Source: Serpentinimonas sp. (GTDB taxonomy: Bacteria; Pseudomonadota; Gammaproteobacteria; Burkholderiales; Burkholderiaceae_C). From it: a stretch of DNA of 38,667 bases. The DNA is taken from positions 1 to 38,667 of the forward strand of contig JALOSG010000004.1 of the NCBI GenBank assembly GCA_025458665.1, given 5' to 3'. Both the position numbers and the translations under genes were made by a program. The notes under the pieces are model-generated. The model worked only from the letters and a program-made list of their open reading frames with translations. It had not been told where the DNA came from and ran no database searches. Shown here piece by piece: positions 18,205-27,065 of the stretch (positions are counted from its first letter, which is position 1; each line of letters opens with the position of its first letter).

Positions 18205-18984
18205 TCAGCGGTACCGGGCTGGGCGTTTGTCCAGGAACGCCCGTATGCCCTCGGCGGCATTGGGGTGGTGCAGGTTGCGCACGAACTGGTCGCGTTCCTG
18301 GCGCAACTGGGCTGACAGGCTCTGGCTGGGGGCGTCGTTGGCCAGTTCTTTCAGGCTGGCCAGCACGTTGGGCGCGCGGGCGTTGAGTGATTCGGCCAGC
18401 TGCAGGGCACGGTCCAGCGCGGTGCCGGGGTCGGTCACTTCGTTCACCAGACCCAGCTGCTGCAGCCGTTCGGGGCCCATTCGCTCGCCCAGCATGAGCA
18501 GTTGCAGGGCGGTGGCGCGTGGCAGCTGGCGCACCAGCGCCCAGCTGGCGCCGCCGTCGCAGGACAGGCCTACGTTGGCGTAGGCCATGACGAACACGCT
18601 GTTGCGCGCGGCCACCACGAAGTCGCTGGCCAGCGCCAGCGAAAAGCCCGCCCCCGCGCAAGCGCCTTCCACAGCGGCCACCACCGGCTTGGGGAAGACG
18701 CGCAGGGCTTCTATCCAGCTGTGCAGGCCTTCTATGCTTTCGGCCTGCACCTCGGGCGGCTGCTGCCGGTTGGCCAGCAGGCGCTGCAACTGGCCGCCGG
18801 CACAGAAATGCGCGCCCTCGCCGGTGAGCACCACGCTGCGCACCTCGGGGTTGCTGTCGGCGGCGTTCAGGGCTTCCACGCCGGCGGCGTACATTTCGGG
18901 GCCTAAGGCATTGCGGTGCTCGGGGTTGCTCAGGGTGAGCACCATGGTAGCGCCCACACTGTGGCTTTTCAGGGCGGCAGGCAT
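18205..18984 (-). CDS. Enoyl-CoA hydratase/isomerase family protein
   Basis: A 259-residue crotonase-superfamily enzyme. The oxyanion-hole segments are GAHFCAGGQL (about residues 58-67) and VEGACAGAGFSLALASDFVVAA. In the second active-site region LSCDGGASWALVRQLPRATALQL, the position often occupied by catalytic Glu carries other residues (CDGG), which fits the group often annotated as oxepin-CoA hydrolase, alternative type. It would hydrate or isomerise an enoyl-CoA. It starts three bases after the hydroxyacyl-CoA dehydrogenase stop, so the two are coupled. Substrate is not determined. Confidence 0.88.
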   Translation of the reverse strand: MPAALKSHSVGATMVLTLSNPEHRNALGPEMYAAGVEALNAADSNPEVRSVVLTGEGAHFCAGGQLQRLLANRQQPPEVQAESIEGLHSWIEALRVFPKPVVAAVEGACAGAGFSLALASDFVVAARNSVFVMAYANVGLSCDGGASWALVRQLPRATALQLLMLGERMGPERLQQLGLVNEVTDPGTALDRALQLAESLNARAPNVLASLKELANDAPSQSLSAQLRQERDQFVRNLHHPNAAEGIRAFLDKRPARYR

Positions 18985-18987
18985 GGT

Positions 18988-20508
18988 TCAGTTCTCCGTG
19001 TGCAAAAGGCTCAGGCCCAGGGCGCCGCGGCGGCGCAGCCAGGGGGAGGGGCGGTAGCGGGTATCGCCATACACCGTTTGCAGGTTGAACAGGATTTCCA
19101 GCACGTTGGTGGGGCCCACCTTGTCGCCCATGGCCAGCGGCCCCAGCGGGTAGCCCAGCCCCAGCGTCACGGCGGTTTCCAGGTCCTGCGGGGAACAGAT
19201 GTTCTGCTGGCAGATGTCGGCGGCAATGTTCACGATGGTGGCCACCACACGCTGGGTCACGAAACCTCCGCTGTCGCGCACCACGCTCACGGCTTTGCCA
19301 TCGCGGGCCAACAGGGCGTGTGCCGCGCGGCGCATGTCGGGGCGGGTGGCGGGGTTGGTGGCCAGCACCCGGCGCTTCGTGGCGCTGTCGGGCAGCATCA
19401 TGTCCAGGCCCACGGTGCGGGTGGCATCGAGCCGCTCCACCGCCGCCACCGTGGTCACATCGTGGCCCAGGGGGGCCACCAGAATGAGCGCCTTCTCACT
19501 GGGCTGGGCGCCCGTTTCTATGTGGGCGCCCAGGTCCTTCAGCAGTTGGTAGATTTCGGCGCGGCGGGCGGCGCGGGCGGGTACCCATACCGGGGGCATT
19601 TCGGGCACTTCGGGAACCGCAGGTTCTGGCGGCACTTCGGCCTTGCCGTCGGTGTAGCGGTAAAAGCCTTCGCCGGTTTTGCGGCCCAGCACGCCACCCG
19701 CCAGCCGCTGCGCGGTGATGACGCTGGGGCGGTAGCGCGGCTCTTCGTAGTACTGGTGGTAGATGGACTCCATGACCGGGTGCGACACATCCAGTGCGGT
19801 CAGATCCATCAGTTCGAACGGCCCCAGCCGGAAGCCCATCTGGTCGCGCAGGATGCGGTCGATGGTGGCAAAGTCGGCCACGTTCTCGCTCACGATGCGC
19901 AGCGCCTCGGTGCCGTAGCCGCGCCCGGCGTGGTTCACGATGAAGCCCGGCGTGTCCTGCGCCTGTACCGGGGTGTGGCCCATCTGGCGGGCGTAGTCCA
20001 CCAGCCGGCCGCACAGGGCTGGGTCGGTTTTCAGGCCGGCAATCACTTCCACCACCTTCATGAGCGGCACCGGGTTGAAGAAGTGGAAGCCCGCCAGCCG
20101 CTCCGGGTGCTTCATGCCGTGCGCCATGGCGGTGACGGACAGCGAGGAGGTGTTGGTGGCAATCGCGGCATCTGGGCGCAACACAGCCTCCAGGTCGGCC
20201 AGCAGGGAGCGCTTCACCGCCAGGTTTTCCACAATGGCCTCGACCACCAGATCGCAGCCCGACAGGTCGGCCAGGGCCGAAGCGGGGCGCAGGCGGCCCG
20301 CCAGCACTGCCACCTGATCGGCCGGCAGTTTGCCCTTGGCGGCCAGCTTCTCCCATTGGTCCACCAGGCTGGCGCGGGCGGCTTCCACGGCAGCGGGCTG
20401 TGTGTCGTATAGCCACACGGTGCTACCCGCCTGCGCCGCAATCTGTGCAATGCCCCGGCCCATGGCCCCGGTGCCCACCACGGCCGTGTTTACAAAAGTC
20501 AACACCAT
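18988..20508 (-). CDS. 3-hydroxyacyl-CoA dehydrogenase, PaaH/PaaC-like
   Basis: A 506-residue NAD-dependent 3-hydroxyacyl-CoA dehydrogenase. The Rossmann fold begins AVVGTGAMGRGIAQIAAQAG at about residue 9. The catalytic region has ATNTSSLSVTAMA and the His of GFHFFNPVPLMKVVEVI. Two C-terminal 3HCDH domains follow (about residues 185-280 and 405-495). The two-domain C-terminus and length match the PaaH/PaaC type from phenylacetate degradation, but no other paa gene is here. It is first in the minus-strand operon and is divergent from the FimV-like gene with 86 bp between start codons. Confidence 0.92.
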   Translation of the reverse strand: MVLTFVNTAVVGTGAMGRGIAQIAAQAGSTVWLYDTQPAAVEAARASLVDQWEKLAAKGKLPADQVAVLAGRLRPASALADLSGCDLVVEAIVENLAVKRSLLADLEAVLRPDAAIATNTSSLSVTAMAHGMKHPERLAGFHFFNPVPLMKVVEVIAGLKTDPALCGRLVDYARQMGHTPVQAQDTPGFIVNHAGRGYGTEALRIVSENVADFATIDRILRDQMGFRLGPFELMDLTALDVSHPVMESIYHQYYEEPRYRPSVITAQRLAGGVLGRKTGEGFYRYTDGKAEVPPEPAVPEVPEMPPVWVPARAARRAEIYQLLKDLGAHIETGAQPSEKALILVAPLGHDVTTVAAVERLDATRTVGLDMMLPDSATKRRVLATNPATRPDMRRAAHALLARDGKAVSVVRDSGGFVTQRVVATIVNIAADICQQNICSPQDLETAVTLGLGYPLGPLAMGDKVGPTNVLEILFNLQTVYGDTRYRPSPWLRRRGALGLSLLHTEN

Positions 20509-20530
20509 GCGCTTCTCGTCAATGAAAAAG

Positions 20531-20557
20531 TTGTTAGATATGACAGAATGCCGTCAA
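20531..20557 (-). promoter_or_regulatory. Candidate promoter of the acyl-CoA catabolism operon
   Basis: On the minus strand TTGACG (20552-20557) is followed after 15 bp by TAACAA (20531-20536), 22 bases before the first start codon of the operon. The -35 hexamer is good, but the spacing is short and the -10 is poor. It is the best match in the 86-bp divergent region, which is also clearly more AT-rich than its surroundings. Confidence 0.25.
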
Positions 20558-20594
20558 ACGAATAGTTAAGAATTCAAGACAGAGGGACGTCTCG

Positions 20595-22844
20595 ATGCTC
20601 AGGTTTGGCGTGGGTCTCGCTTTGTGGGCGATAGCGACACACAGCGCTGCATTGTCTCTGGGAGGCGTGCAGGGATCGGTCATTATCGGTCGCACACTCG
20701 ACATCGGCGTAGCCAGCAGTGTCGAGGCCTCTGACGTGGCTGCCGGTCTGTGCCTGCGCGCCGATGTGGACTATGGGGACGGGCGTCTGCCGGCCACTCT
20801 GGTGACCGTGGAGGTAGAGCGCCTGGGCGCTGCCAACGCGGGTCTGCTGCGGGTGCGCGCCAACCGGCAGGTGAACGAGCCCCTGGTGTCGGTGACTGTT
20901 TCGGTGGGCTGCACCCAGCAGTTCACCCGCAGCTACACGTTGCTGGCTGACGTGGAACCGCTGCCCAGCTCCGCAGCACCCATAGCGCCTGCTTCAACGG
21001 CCTCGCTGGCCCCAACCGCCCCGCCGGTTGCGGCGCCGCCCGCCACAGCGCCTGCGGCGCCGCCCGCCACAGCGCCTGCGGCGCCGCCCGCCACAGCGCC
21101 TGCGGCGCCGCCCGCCACAGCGCCTGCGGCGCCGCCTGCGTCCCGGCCCGCCGTTTCTTCCCCAGGCGTGGCGGCTGCACCGGCTCGGGTGGTCCCGGCT
21201 GCGCCCCCCCTTCTGATCGACCCGCCCGCGCCGCGCCCGGCCAATGTGGTGCCCCGGAGCAAGGTGAAGCCGGGAACCGTGCTGTCCAAGACGGCTGTGG
21301 CCGTCGTGCCTGTCACACCACCTGCCACGCCACCCGCCACACCACCCGCAGCCCCAGCCGCGCCTGCGCCGGCACCGGCTCCGGCCCCGGCCCCGGCTCC
21401 TGCCGCAGTCCCGCCAGCCCCTGCCCCAGGCCCCAGGCTGGAATTGACCCCTTTGGAACTGGGCGCCTTGCCCTCCACGGGTAGCGTCTTGCAAGGAGCT
21501 TCCGGTGAAGCCAACCCCGTAGCCGGGCCAGACGGTGCCGGCGGGTTGCCAGGGGGCCCTGGCGCCGAAGATTCAGGGGTGCCCACCGATGCCGCCCTGG
21601 CCGCCCAGCGCCTGGCCAGCCTGGAGTCCGAGCTTGCGCAGGTCCGCGCCGAGCAGGAGCGACTTCGGCTGGCTCTGGAATCGGTGAACACCGAACTGAC
21701 CCAGACGCGCGAGCAGACCACCAGTGTGGCGGTGGTGTACGGCCTGGTGGCGCTGTTGCTGCTGCTGTTGGGTGTACTGGTGTGGTTGTTGCGTTCGCGC
21801 AGCGCGGCGCTGGCTCCGGTCGGCCTGGGCGGTACCGGAGTAGGCACCGGTTTTGGGGCGACGCGCCTGCCATCGTCCATGGACAACCAGAGCCTGCCCG
21901 ACGCCACTCCCCCCACTGCAACAGGGGGTGCCGTGGCGGCGCTATCTCCCAGTGCGGCGGGTGCGGCCTCGGGGCCTACACCCTGGTGGGCCGACTCCAA
22001 CAGTGCGCCAGCGCAGGCATCGGGATTCAGCGCTGTGGAGCTCGACAGCCAGCCCTCCGATTCCGCACTGGGTTTTTCCCGCACCGAGATCGAGCCCAAC
22101 AGCCTGCCGCTGATGGCCCAGGACCTGGCTGATCTGGTCCGGCAGGTGGAGTTTTTCGAGGTAATCGGCCAGAGCAGTGAGGCGGTGGATGCGTTGCAGG
22201 CTTTTGTGAAAACGCACCCTGCGCAGTCCGAACTGCCCTACCTGCTGCTGATGCAGGTGGCGCAGAAACAGGATCCCCAACAGTTGCCCGACCTGCAACG
22301 GTTGTACATGCGCCACTTCGATCAGCCGGCTCCGCAGCCGGCAGACTGTGAGCCCGATGCGCCTGGCCTGCTGGAAGATCCGATCTGGATCACGCGTCTG
22401 CAGCAAGTTTGGCCCCATGCGGCTGCGGGAACGGCCCTGCAGGCCGCTCTGACTGCGCCGCCAGCCCAGAATCTGCTGCGCCGTCGCACGCTGCCAGCGC
22501 TGCTGGACGTGGTGACGCTGTACGAGGTTTGGTACGCGCTGCACGAGACCGATGAGACCGGCGAGTCCGGCGAGGCCGCAGAGTACCGCACTTCCCCGGT
22601 GGCGGTGCCTGCCTCGGCTCCGGTGCCGGAAACCGAGTTTCCCGACATCGACATCGATCTCACGGCATACACCACAAAAGCTCAGACAGAGCCTACGCCT
22701 TCGGCTCCCGCGGCGCCACCGGAGCCGGCCGCCAGCCAGCGCGACGGCAAGGATCTGCCCGCGCTGGACTTCGATGTGGGAGACTTCCCGGAGGTCCCCG
22801 ACCGCCGGATGAATGCGGGCAAAGACCCCGCTGCCAAAACCTGA
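20595..22844 (+). CDS. FimV-like single-pass membrane protein with a Pro/Ala-rich linker
   Basis: A 749-residue protein. A signal-type start (MLRFGVGLALWAIATHSAALS) leads into a periplasmic FimV-like N-terminal domain (GGVQGSVIIGRTLDIGV, two cysteines). A very long Pro/Ala linker (about residues 118-285) contains four perfect copies of PPATAPAA. A coiled coil (about 337-376), one membrane helix (about 377-400) and an acidic cytoplasmic region follow, with LVRQVEFFEVIGQSSEAVDALQAFV as in FimV C-termini. I see no LysM motif. FimV proteins organise polar type IV pilus and secretion assemblies; the same role here is inference. GAGGGA lies eight bases before the ATG. Homology is recognised by layout more than by identity. 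Confidence 0.8.
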   Translation: MLRFGVGLALWAIATHSAALSLGGVQGSVIIGRTLDIGVASSVEASDVAAGLCLRADVDYGDGRLPATLVTVEVERLGAANAGLLRVRANRQVNEPLVSVTVSVGCTQQFTRSYTLLADVEPLPSSAAPIAPASTASLAPTAPPVAAPPATAPAAPPATAPAAPPATAPAAPPATAPAAPPASRPAVSSPGVAAAPARVVPAAPPLLIDPPAPRPANVVPRSKVKPGTVLSKTAVAVVPVTPPATPPATPPAAPAAPAPAPAPAPAPAPAAVPPAPAPGPRLELTPLELGALPSTGSVLQGASGEANPVAGPDGAGGLPGGPGAEDSGVPTDAALAAQRLASLESELAQVRAEQERLRLALESVNTELTQTREQTTSVAVVYGLVALLLLLLGVLVWLLRSRSAALAPVGLGGTGVGTGFGATRLPSSMDNQSLPDATPPTATGGAVAALSPSAAGAASGPTPWWADSNSAPAQASGFSAVELDSQPSDSALGFSRTEIEPNSLPLMAQDLADLVRQVEFFEVIGQSSEAVDALQAFVKTHPAQSELPYLLLMQVAQKQDPQQLPDLQRLYMRHFDQPAPQPADCEPDAPGLLEDPIWITRLQQVWPHAAAGTALQAALTAPPAQNLLRRRTLPALLDVVTLYEVWYALHETDETGESGEAAEYRTSPVAVPASAPVPETEFPDIDIDLTAYTTKAQTEPTPSAPAAPPEPAASQRDGKDLPALDFDVGDFPEVPDRRMNAGKDPAAKT
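21033..21128 (+). repeat. Coding minisatellite, four perfect 24-bp units
   Basis: The 24-base unit GCGCCGCCCGCCACAGCGCC plus TGCG occurs four times without a mismatch (21033-21056, 21057-21080, 21081-21104, 21105-21128) and is followed by an eight-base partial copy. Each unit encodes eight residues of the type APPATAPA, so gain or loss keeps the reading frame. Perfect identity between copies suggests recent expansion by slippage or unequal crossover. A second Pro/Ala/Thr run (about 21313-21425) is degenerate. Confidence 0.95.
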
Positions 22845-22865
22845 GCCGCGGTTCCCGCAGGACCA

Positions 22866-23873
22866 TCACCGGCGCATCTGCAACGCGCCTGGGTTCACGA
22901 TGTTGGTGGGTGTGCCCTTGATGTAGCTGAGCACGTTGTCGAAGGCGGAGGAGAAGTAGCGTTCGTAGCTGTCCAGCTCCACGTAACCAATGTGGGGCGT
23001 GCAGACGCAGTTTTCCAGCCGAAGCAGCGCCTGCCCCTGCAGAATGGGTTCGGACTCGTACACATCGACCGCCGCCATGCCCGGACGGCCCCGGTTCAAG
23101 GCGGCCACCAGCGCATCGGGCTGTATCAGTTCGGCGCGCGAGGTGTTCACCAGCAGCGCGGTGGGTTTCATCCGCGCCAGATCCTCCGCACGCACACAGC
23201 CTTCCGTGGTTTCCGAGAGGCGCAGGTGCAGGCTCAGGACATCGGCAGCCTCGAACAGGGCTTCCTTGCTGGTGGCAATGTCGTAGCCATCGGCGGCGGC
23301 TTGCTGTCGCGCGGTCTCGCTGCCCCACACCACCACCCGCATACCGAACGCCCGTCCGTATCCCGCCACCAGGCGCCCGATACGACCGTAGCTCCATATG
23401 CCCAGTGTCTTGGCGTGCAACACCATGCCGATGCCGAAATTCGGCGGCATGGAGCCGGCCTTCAGACCGGACTGTTGCCAGGCACCGTGCTTCAGGCTGG
23501 CCACATACTGCGGGATGCGGCGCATGGCGGCCATGGTGAGTGCCCAGGTGAGCTCGGCGGGGGCAATGGGGGAGCCTGCGCCCTCGGCCACCGCGATACC
23601 GTGCTCGGTGCAGGCGCCCAGATCGATGTGCTTGCCCACCTTCCCGGTTTGCGAAATCAGCTTGAGCCGGGGCAACTTCTCGACCAGTTGCCGGGTCACT
23701 GGCGTCCGCTCACGGATCAACACGAGCACATCGGCGTCGCGCAGCCGGATGGCCAGCTGACCCACGCCCTTGACCGTGTTGGTGAATACTTTGGCGGGGT
23801 AGGGGTCCAGTTTGGCGGCGCAGGCCAGCTTGCGCACAGCATCCTGATAGTCGTCGAGAATCACGATGTTCAT
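22866..23873 (-). CDS. D-2-hydroxyacid dehydrogenase family protein
   Basis: A 335-residue NAD(P)-dependent dehydrogenase of the phosphoglycerate/lactate dehydrogenase superfamily. The catalytic-domain start is NIVILDDYQDAVRKL, the substrate-loop region is LISQTGKVGKHIDL, and the nucleotide-binding part contains TLGIWSYGRIGRLVAGYGRAFGM. Expected catalytic Arg (NTSRAELI), Glu (YESEP) and His (CTPHIGYVE) are present. In the dinucleotide motif the usual GxGxxG first glycine is Trp-Ser-Tyr-Gly (WSYGRIG), which is typical for this subgroup. It converges on the FimV-like gene (21 bp) and is divergent from the MFS gene. Substrate unknown. Confidence 0.9.
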   Translation of the reverse strand: MNIVILDDYQDAVRKLACAAKLDPYPAKVFTNTVKGVGQLAIRLRDADVLVLIRERTPVTRQLVEKLPRLKLISQTGKVGKHIDLGACTEHGIAVAEGAGSPIAPAELTWALTMAAMRRIPQYVASLKHGAWQQSGLKAGSMPPNFGIGMVLHAKTLGIWSYGRIGRLVAGYGRAFGMRVVVWGSETARQQAAADGYDIATSKEALFEAADVLSLHLRLSETTEGCVRAEDLARMKPTALLVNTSRAELIQPDALVAALNRGRPGMAAVDVYESEPILQGQALLRLENCVCTPHIGYVELDSYERYFSSAFDNVLSYIKGTPTNIVNPGALQMRR

Positions 23874-23941
23874 GGCGCCGTATTGTGCCCCTTGTTTACC
23901 GCCGGTCGGCTACCAACGGCGGCTCGCTTACCATTGCACAC

Positions 23942-25198
23942 ATGTCACCTCCGTCTTCAGACACCACGGTCACGCAGGAGACCATCCACCCCGTCCCGCT
24001 GCGCCAGGATGCCGCCGTGATGGGTCTGGTGGGTCTGGCGCACGCCACATCGCATTTCACCCACCTGCTGCTGCCGCCGCTGTTCCCGGTGTTCATGAGC
24101 GAGTTCGCGCTGTCCTATTCCGACGTGGGCTTGCTCATGACGGTGTTCTTCGTCATATCTGGCATAGGGCAGGCGAGCGCGGGTTTCCTGGTGGACCGCG
24201 TCGGCGCTCGGCCGGTGCTGTTTGGCTCCATCGTGTTGTTCATGGCTTCGGCTTTGGTGGCGTCGGCGGCCAATGGCTACGGCATGCTGGTGCTGGCTGC
24301 CGCCCTGGCCGGGCTGGGCAATGCGTCTTTCCATCCGGTGGATTTCTCCATCCTGAACCAGCGCGTGTCTGCTGCCCGGCTGGGCCATGCCTTCAGCGTG
24401 CACGGCCTCACGGGCAATCTGGGCTGGGCCATCACGCCGGTGTTCCTGGCTACGCTCACTGCGTTGTTCGACTGGCGCACCGCTTACCAGGCGGCGGCCC
24501 TGTTGTATGTGGTGGTGCTGGCGGTGCTGTTCTGGCAGCGCGACAAGCTGCGTACCGACGTGGTGGTGCGTTCCAGCACCGCGCCGCCCGGCGCCGATCT
24601 TGCGTTCCTCAAGTTGCCGGTGGTGTGGTGGTGTTTCACCTTCTTCCTGCTCTCCACCATGACCCTGGCCGTCATCCAGACCTACTCCACCTCCATACTG
24701 AAAGCCGTGCATGGGGTGAGTTTCGAGGCGGCCACCTTCACCCTTACGGCCTACATGCTCTGTGGTGCCGTGGGCATGGTGGTGGGTGGGTTCGTGGCGG
24801 GCCGCGCCCGCCATAGCGACCGCGTGGTGGGCTACTCCATGGGTGTGGGCGCCTTGTTGCTGCTGGTGTGCGCCACAGGTGCGCTCAACGGAACGCTCAC
24901 CATGGTGCTGATCGCGCTCACCGGTTTTGCCGTGGGCGTGGCAGGCCCCAGCCGCGACATGATGATCAAGCGCGCCACGCCCAAGGGCTCCACAGGGCGC
25001 GTGTACGGCACGGTGTATTCCGGGCTCGACGTGGGCTTTGCCATTTCACCGGTACTGTTCGGCGCCTTCATGGACCGCGGCTGGTACGGCACCACGCTGG
25101 CTGGCGCCGGGCTGGTGCTGCTGCTGGCGGTGTTTGCTGCCGTGAACGTGGGGCGCCGGGTGGGCCCCAATCCCTTGAAGGCGGCCGCACAGGCCTGA
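23942..25198 (+). CDS. Major facilitator superfamily transporter
   Basis: A 418-residue inner-membrane transporter with about 12 hydrophobic segments in two halves. The first intracellular loop has VDRVGARPVLFGS, the MFS motif A region. The stretch ATSHFTHLLLPPLFPVF resembles the fosmidomycin-resistance (Fsr) type of sugar/drug efflux family, but the substrate cannot be told. I take the ATG at 23942; the frame is open to 23885 without family-like sequence. The next gene, a ThDP enzyme, begins 30 bp downstream, so transporter and enzyme may share a substrate pathway. Confidence 0.88.
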   Translation: MSPPSSDTTVTQETIHPVPLRQDAAVMGLVGLAHATSHFTHLLLPPLFPVFMSEFALSYSDVGLLMTVFFVISGIGQASAGFLVDRVGARPVLFGSIVLFMASALVASAANGYGMLVLAAALAGLGNASFHPVDFSILNQRVSAARLGHAFSVHGLTGNLGWAITPVFLATLTALFDWRTAYQAAALLYVVVLAVLFWQRDKLRTDVVVRSSTAPPGADLAFLKLPVVWWCFTFFLLSTMTLAVIQTYSTSILKAVHGVSFEAATFTLTAYMLCGAVGMVVGGFVAGRARHSDRVVGYSMGVGALLLLVCATGALNGTLTMVLIALTGFAVGVAGPSRDMMIKRATPKGSTGRVYGTVYSGLDVGFAISPVLFGAFMDRGWYGTTLAGAGLVLLLAVFAAVNVGRRVGPNPLKAAAQA

Positions 25199-25228
25199 CC
25201 TCTTTCCTTTGTCTTTCTGAGTATTCCC

Positions 25229-26938
25229 ATGGACCGTTTGGCTGGCCACCTGCTGGTGGAGTGTCTGGTGGCGCAAGGCGTCACGCATGCGTTTGGTGTG
25301 CCCGGAGAGAGTTACCTGGCCGTGCTCGATGGGCTGCACCGCCACGCCGACCGGGTGCGCTTCATCACCACCCGGCAGGAGGGTGGTGCGGCCTTCATGG
25401 CCGAGGCCCATGGCAAGCTGACTGGCCGCCCGGGTGTGTGCCTGGTGACGCGTGGGCCGGGTGCCACCAACGCCTCCATCGGCGTGCACACCGCCTTCCA
25501 GGATTCAACCCCCATGGTGCTGCTGGTGGGCGACGTGGCCAGCGACTGCCGCGACCGCGAGGCCTTCCAGGAGGTGGACTTTTTCCGCTTCTTTGGGCCC
25601 TTGGCCAAGCGTGTGGAGCGTATTGACGACGCGCGCCGCATTCCTGAATACATAGCCCGGGCGTTTGCCACGGCCATGAACGGACGCCCTGGCCCGGTGG
25701 TGCTGGTGTTGCCCGAAGACATGCTCACCCAGCCCGTGCCAGCCACCCTGCAGCCGTTGCCGCGCGTGGAGGCCGTGCAGGCCTGGAGCGACCCGGGTGC
25801 GCTGCGCACCCTGCGCCAAATGCTGCTGGAGGCCCAGCGCCCGCTGGTGCTGGCGGGCGGCGGTGGCTGGACGCCGCAGGCCGCGCAGGCGCTGCAGCGC
25901 TTTGCCGAGGCCTGGCAACTGCCCGTGGCCAACACCTTCCGTTTTCAGGACACCTTCTGTAACCGCCACCCTCTGTACGCGGGCGATGTGGGGCTGGGCA
26001 TCAACCCGGCGCTGGCGCAACGCGTGCGCCAGAGTGACCTGATCATTGCGCTGGGGCCGCGCCTGGGCGAATCCACCACCGGCAGCTACACGCTGCTGGA
26101 GGCACCACGCACCGCCCAGAAGCTGGTGCACATCCATGCCAGCGCGGAAGAACTCAACCGCGTGTACTTTGCCGATCTGGCCATTTGCGCCGGCATGTCG
26201 GCCGCCGCGCGCAGCCTGGAGGTGCTGAGCCCACCACCCACACTGCCCTGGACGGCCTGGACCGAAGGCTGCCACGCCGACTACCTCGCCAACACGGACC
26301 CCGCCAACGGCGGCGTGGTGCTGCCAGGGCCCATCGACATGCCGCAGGTCATGGCGGTGCTCCAGAAGCACCTGCCGGCCGATGCGGTGCTGACCAACGG
26401 CGCGGGCAACTTTGCCAGCTGGCTGCACCGCTTCTATGCCTACCCCGGCCTGGCCCACGGCCTTAAAACGCAACTGGCGCCCACCAACGGCGCCATGGGC
26501 TACGGCGTACCGGCGGGCGTGGCAGCGTCCATTGCCACAGGGCGCACGGTGTTCACCATAGCCGGCGATGGGGACTTCCTCATGAACGGGCAGGAACTGG
26601 CCACCGCCAGCCAGCACGGTGCGCGCAGCATTGTGCTGCTGCTCAACAACGGCATGTACGGCACCATCCGCATGCACCAGGAGCGCGAATATCCGGGCCA
26701 CGTGGCGGGCTCTGCGTTGGCCAACCCGGATTTCTGCGCGCTGGCCCAGGCCTATGGCTACCGGGCCGAGAAAGTGGAGCGCACGGAAGACTGGGAGCCT
26801 GCCTTGCTGCGTGCGCTGCAGGCGCCTGTAGGCACCTTGATCGAGATGCCCATCAGCCCCGAGGTGATCACCACGCGCGGCACGCTGAGCCAGATACGCC
26901 AGGCCGCCGAAGCGAGGCTGGCAGCGGCCAAGGGATGA
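25229..26938 (+). CDS. Thiamine-diphosphate-dependent enzyme, acetolactate synthase-like
   Basis: A 569-residue ThDP enzyme of the acetolactate synthase/decarboxylase superfamily. The N-terminal PYR domain has FGVPGES and the cofactor-activating Glu51 in TRQEGGAAFMAEAHG. The central domain lacks an obvious FAD requirement. The C-terminal PP domain has the ThDP motif GDGDFLMNGQEL through LLNNGMYGT. No regulatory subunit gene follows, and the central-domain sequence is not that of IlvB/IlvI, so a catabolic carboligase or 2-oxoacid decarboxylase is more likely than branched-chain amino acid synthesis. It is 30 bp downstream of the MFS gene. Confidence 0.9.
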   Translation: MDRLAGHLLVECLVAQGVTHAFGVPGESYLAVLDGLHRHADRVRFITTRQEGGAAFMAEAHGKLTGRPGVCLVTRGPGATNASIGVHTAFQDSTPMVLLVGDVASDCRDREAFQEVDFFRFFGPLAKRVERIDDARRIPEYIARAFATAMNGRPGPVVLVLPEDMLTQPVPATLQPLPRVEAVQAWSDPGALRTLRQMLLEAQRPLVLAGGGGWTPQAAQALQRFAEAWQLPVANTFRFQDTFCNRHPLYAGDVGLGINPALAQRVRQSDLIIALGPRLGESTTGSYTLLEAPRTAQKLVHIHASAEELNRVYFADLAICAGMSAAARSLEVLSPPPTLPWTAWTEGCHADYLANTDPANGGVVLPGPIDMPQVMAVLQKHLPADAVLTNGAGNFASWLHRFYAYPGLAHGLKTQLAPTNGAMGYGVPAGVAASIATGRTVFTIAGDGDFLMNGQELATASQHGARSIVLLLNNGMYGTIRMHQEREYPGHVAGSALANPDFCALAQAYGYRAEKVERTEDWEPALLRALQAPVGTLIEMPISPEVITTRGTLSQIRQAAEARLAAAKG

Positions 26939-26970
26939 GGGCTGAGGCCTGAGGCGTGCTGGCGCTCCTT

Positions 26971-27015
26971 GCTGGGTAACGCATAGCGGGCAACGAAGAG
27001 CGGGTGACGCAAGCA
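26971..27015. repeat. Three degenerate 14-16-bp tandem repeats
   Basis: GCTGGGTAACGCATA (26971-26985), GCGGGCAACGAAGA (26986-26999) and GCGGGTGACGCAAGCA (27000-27015) follow one another in the gap between the ThDP enzyme gene and the terminator of the SWIB gene. No coding potential fits them. The region 26939-26960 also holds three TGAGG copies. Function unknown; intergenic debris is possible. Confidence 0.5.
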
Positions 27016-27017
27016 TG

Positions 27018-27044
27018 AAAAAAGCCGCTCCCTGGAGCGGCTTT
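27018..27044. terminator. Rho-independent terminator of the SWIB gene, possibly bidirectional
   Basis: A perfect 11-bp stem (AAAGCCGCTCC 27021-27031 with GGAGCGGCTTT 27034-27044). On the minus strand it is followed by six T (27018-27023), 21 bp after the SWIB stop. On the plus strand the stem ends in CTTTCTTT, so it could also end transcripts from the ThDP gene. Confidence 0.85.
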
Positions 27045-27065
27045 CTTTGCGGACAAGCCCGCAGA

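Noticed and set aside
21033..21128. Possible CRISPR-like array
   Set aside because: Units are contiguous with no spacers and lie in frame inside a coding sequence; this is a coding minisatellite.
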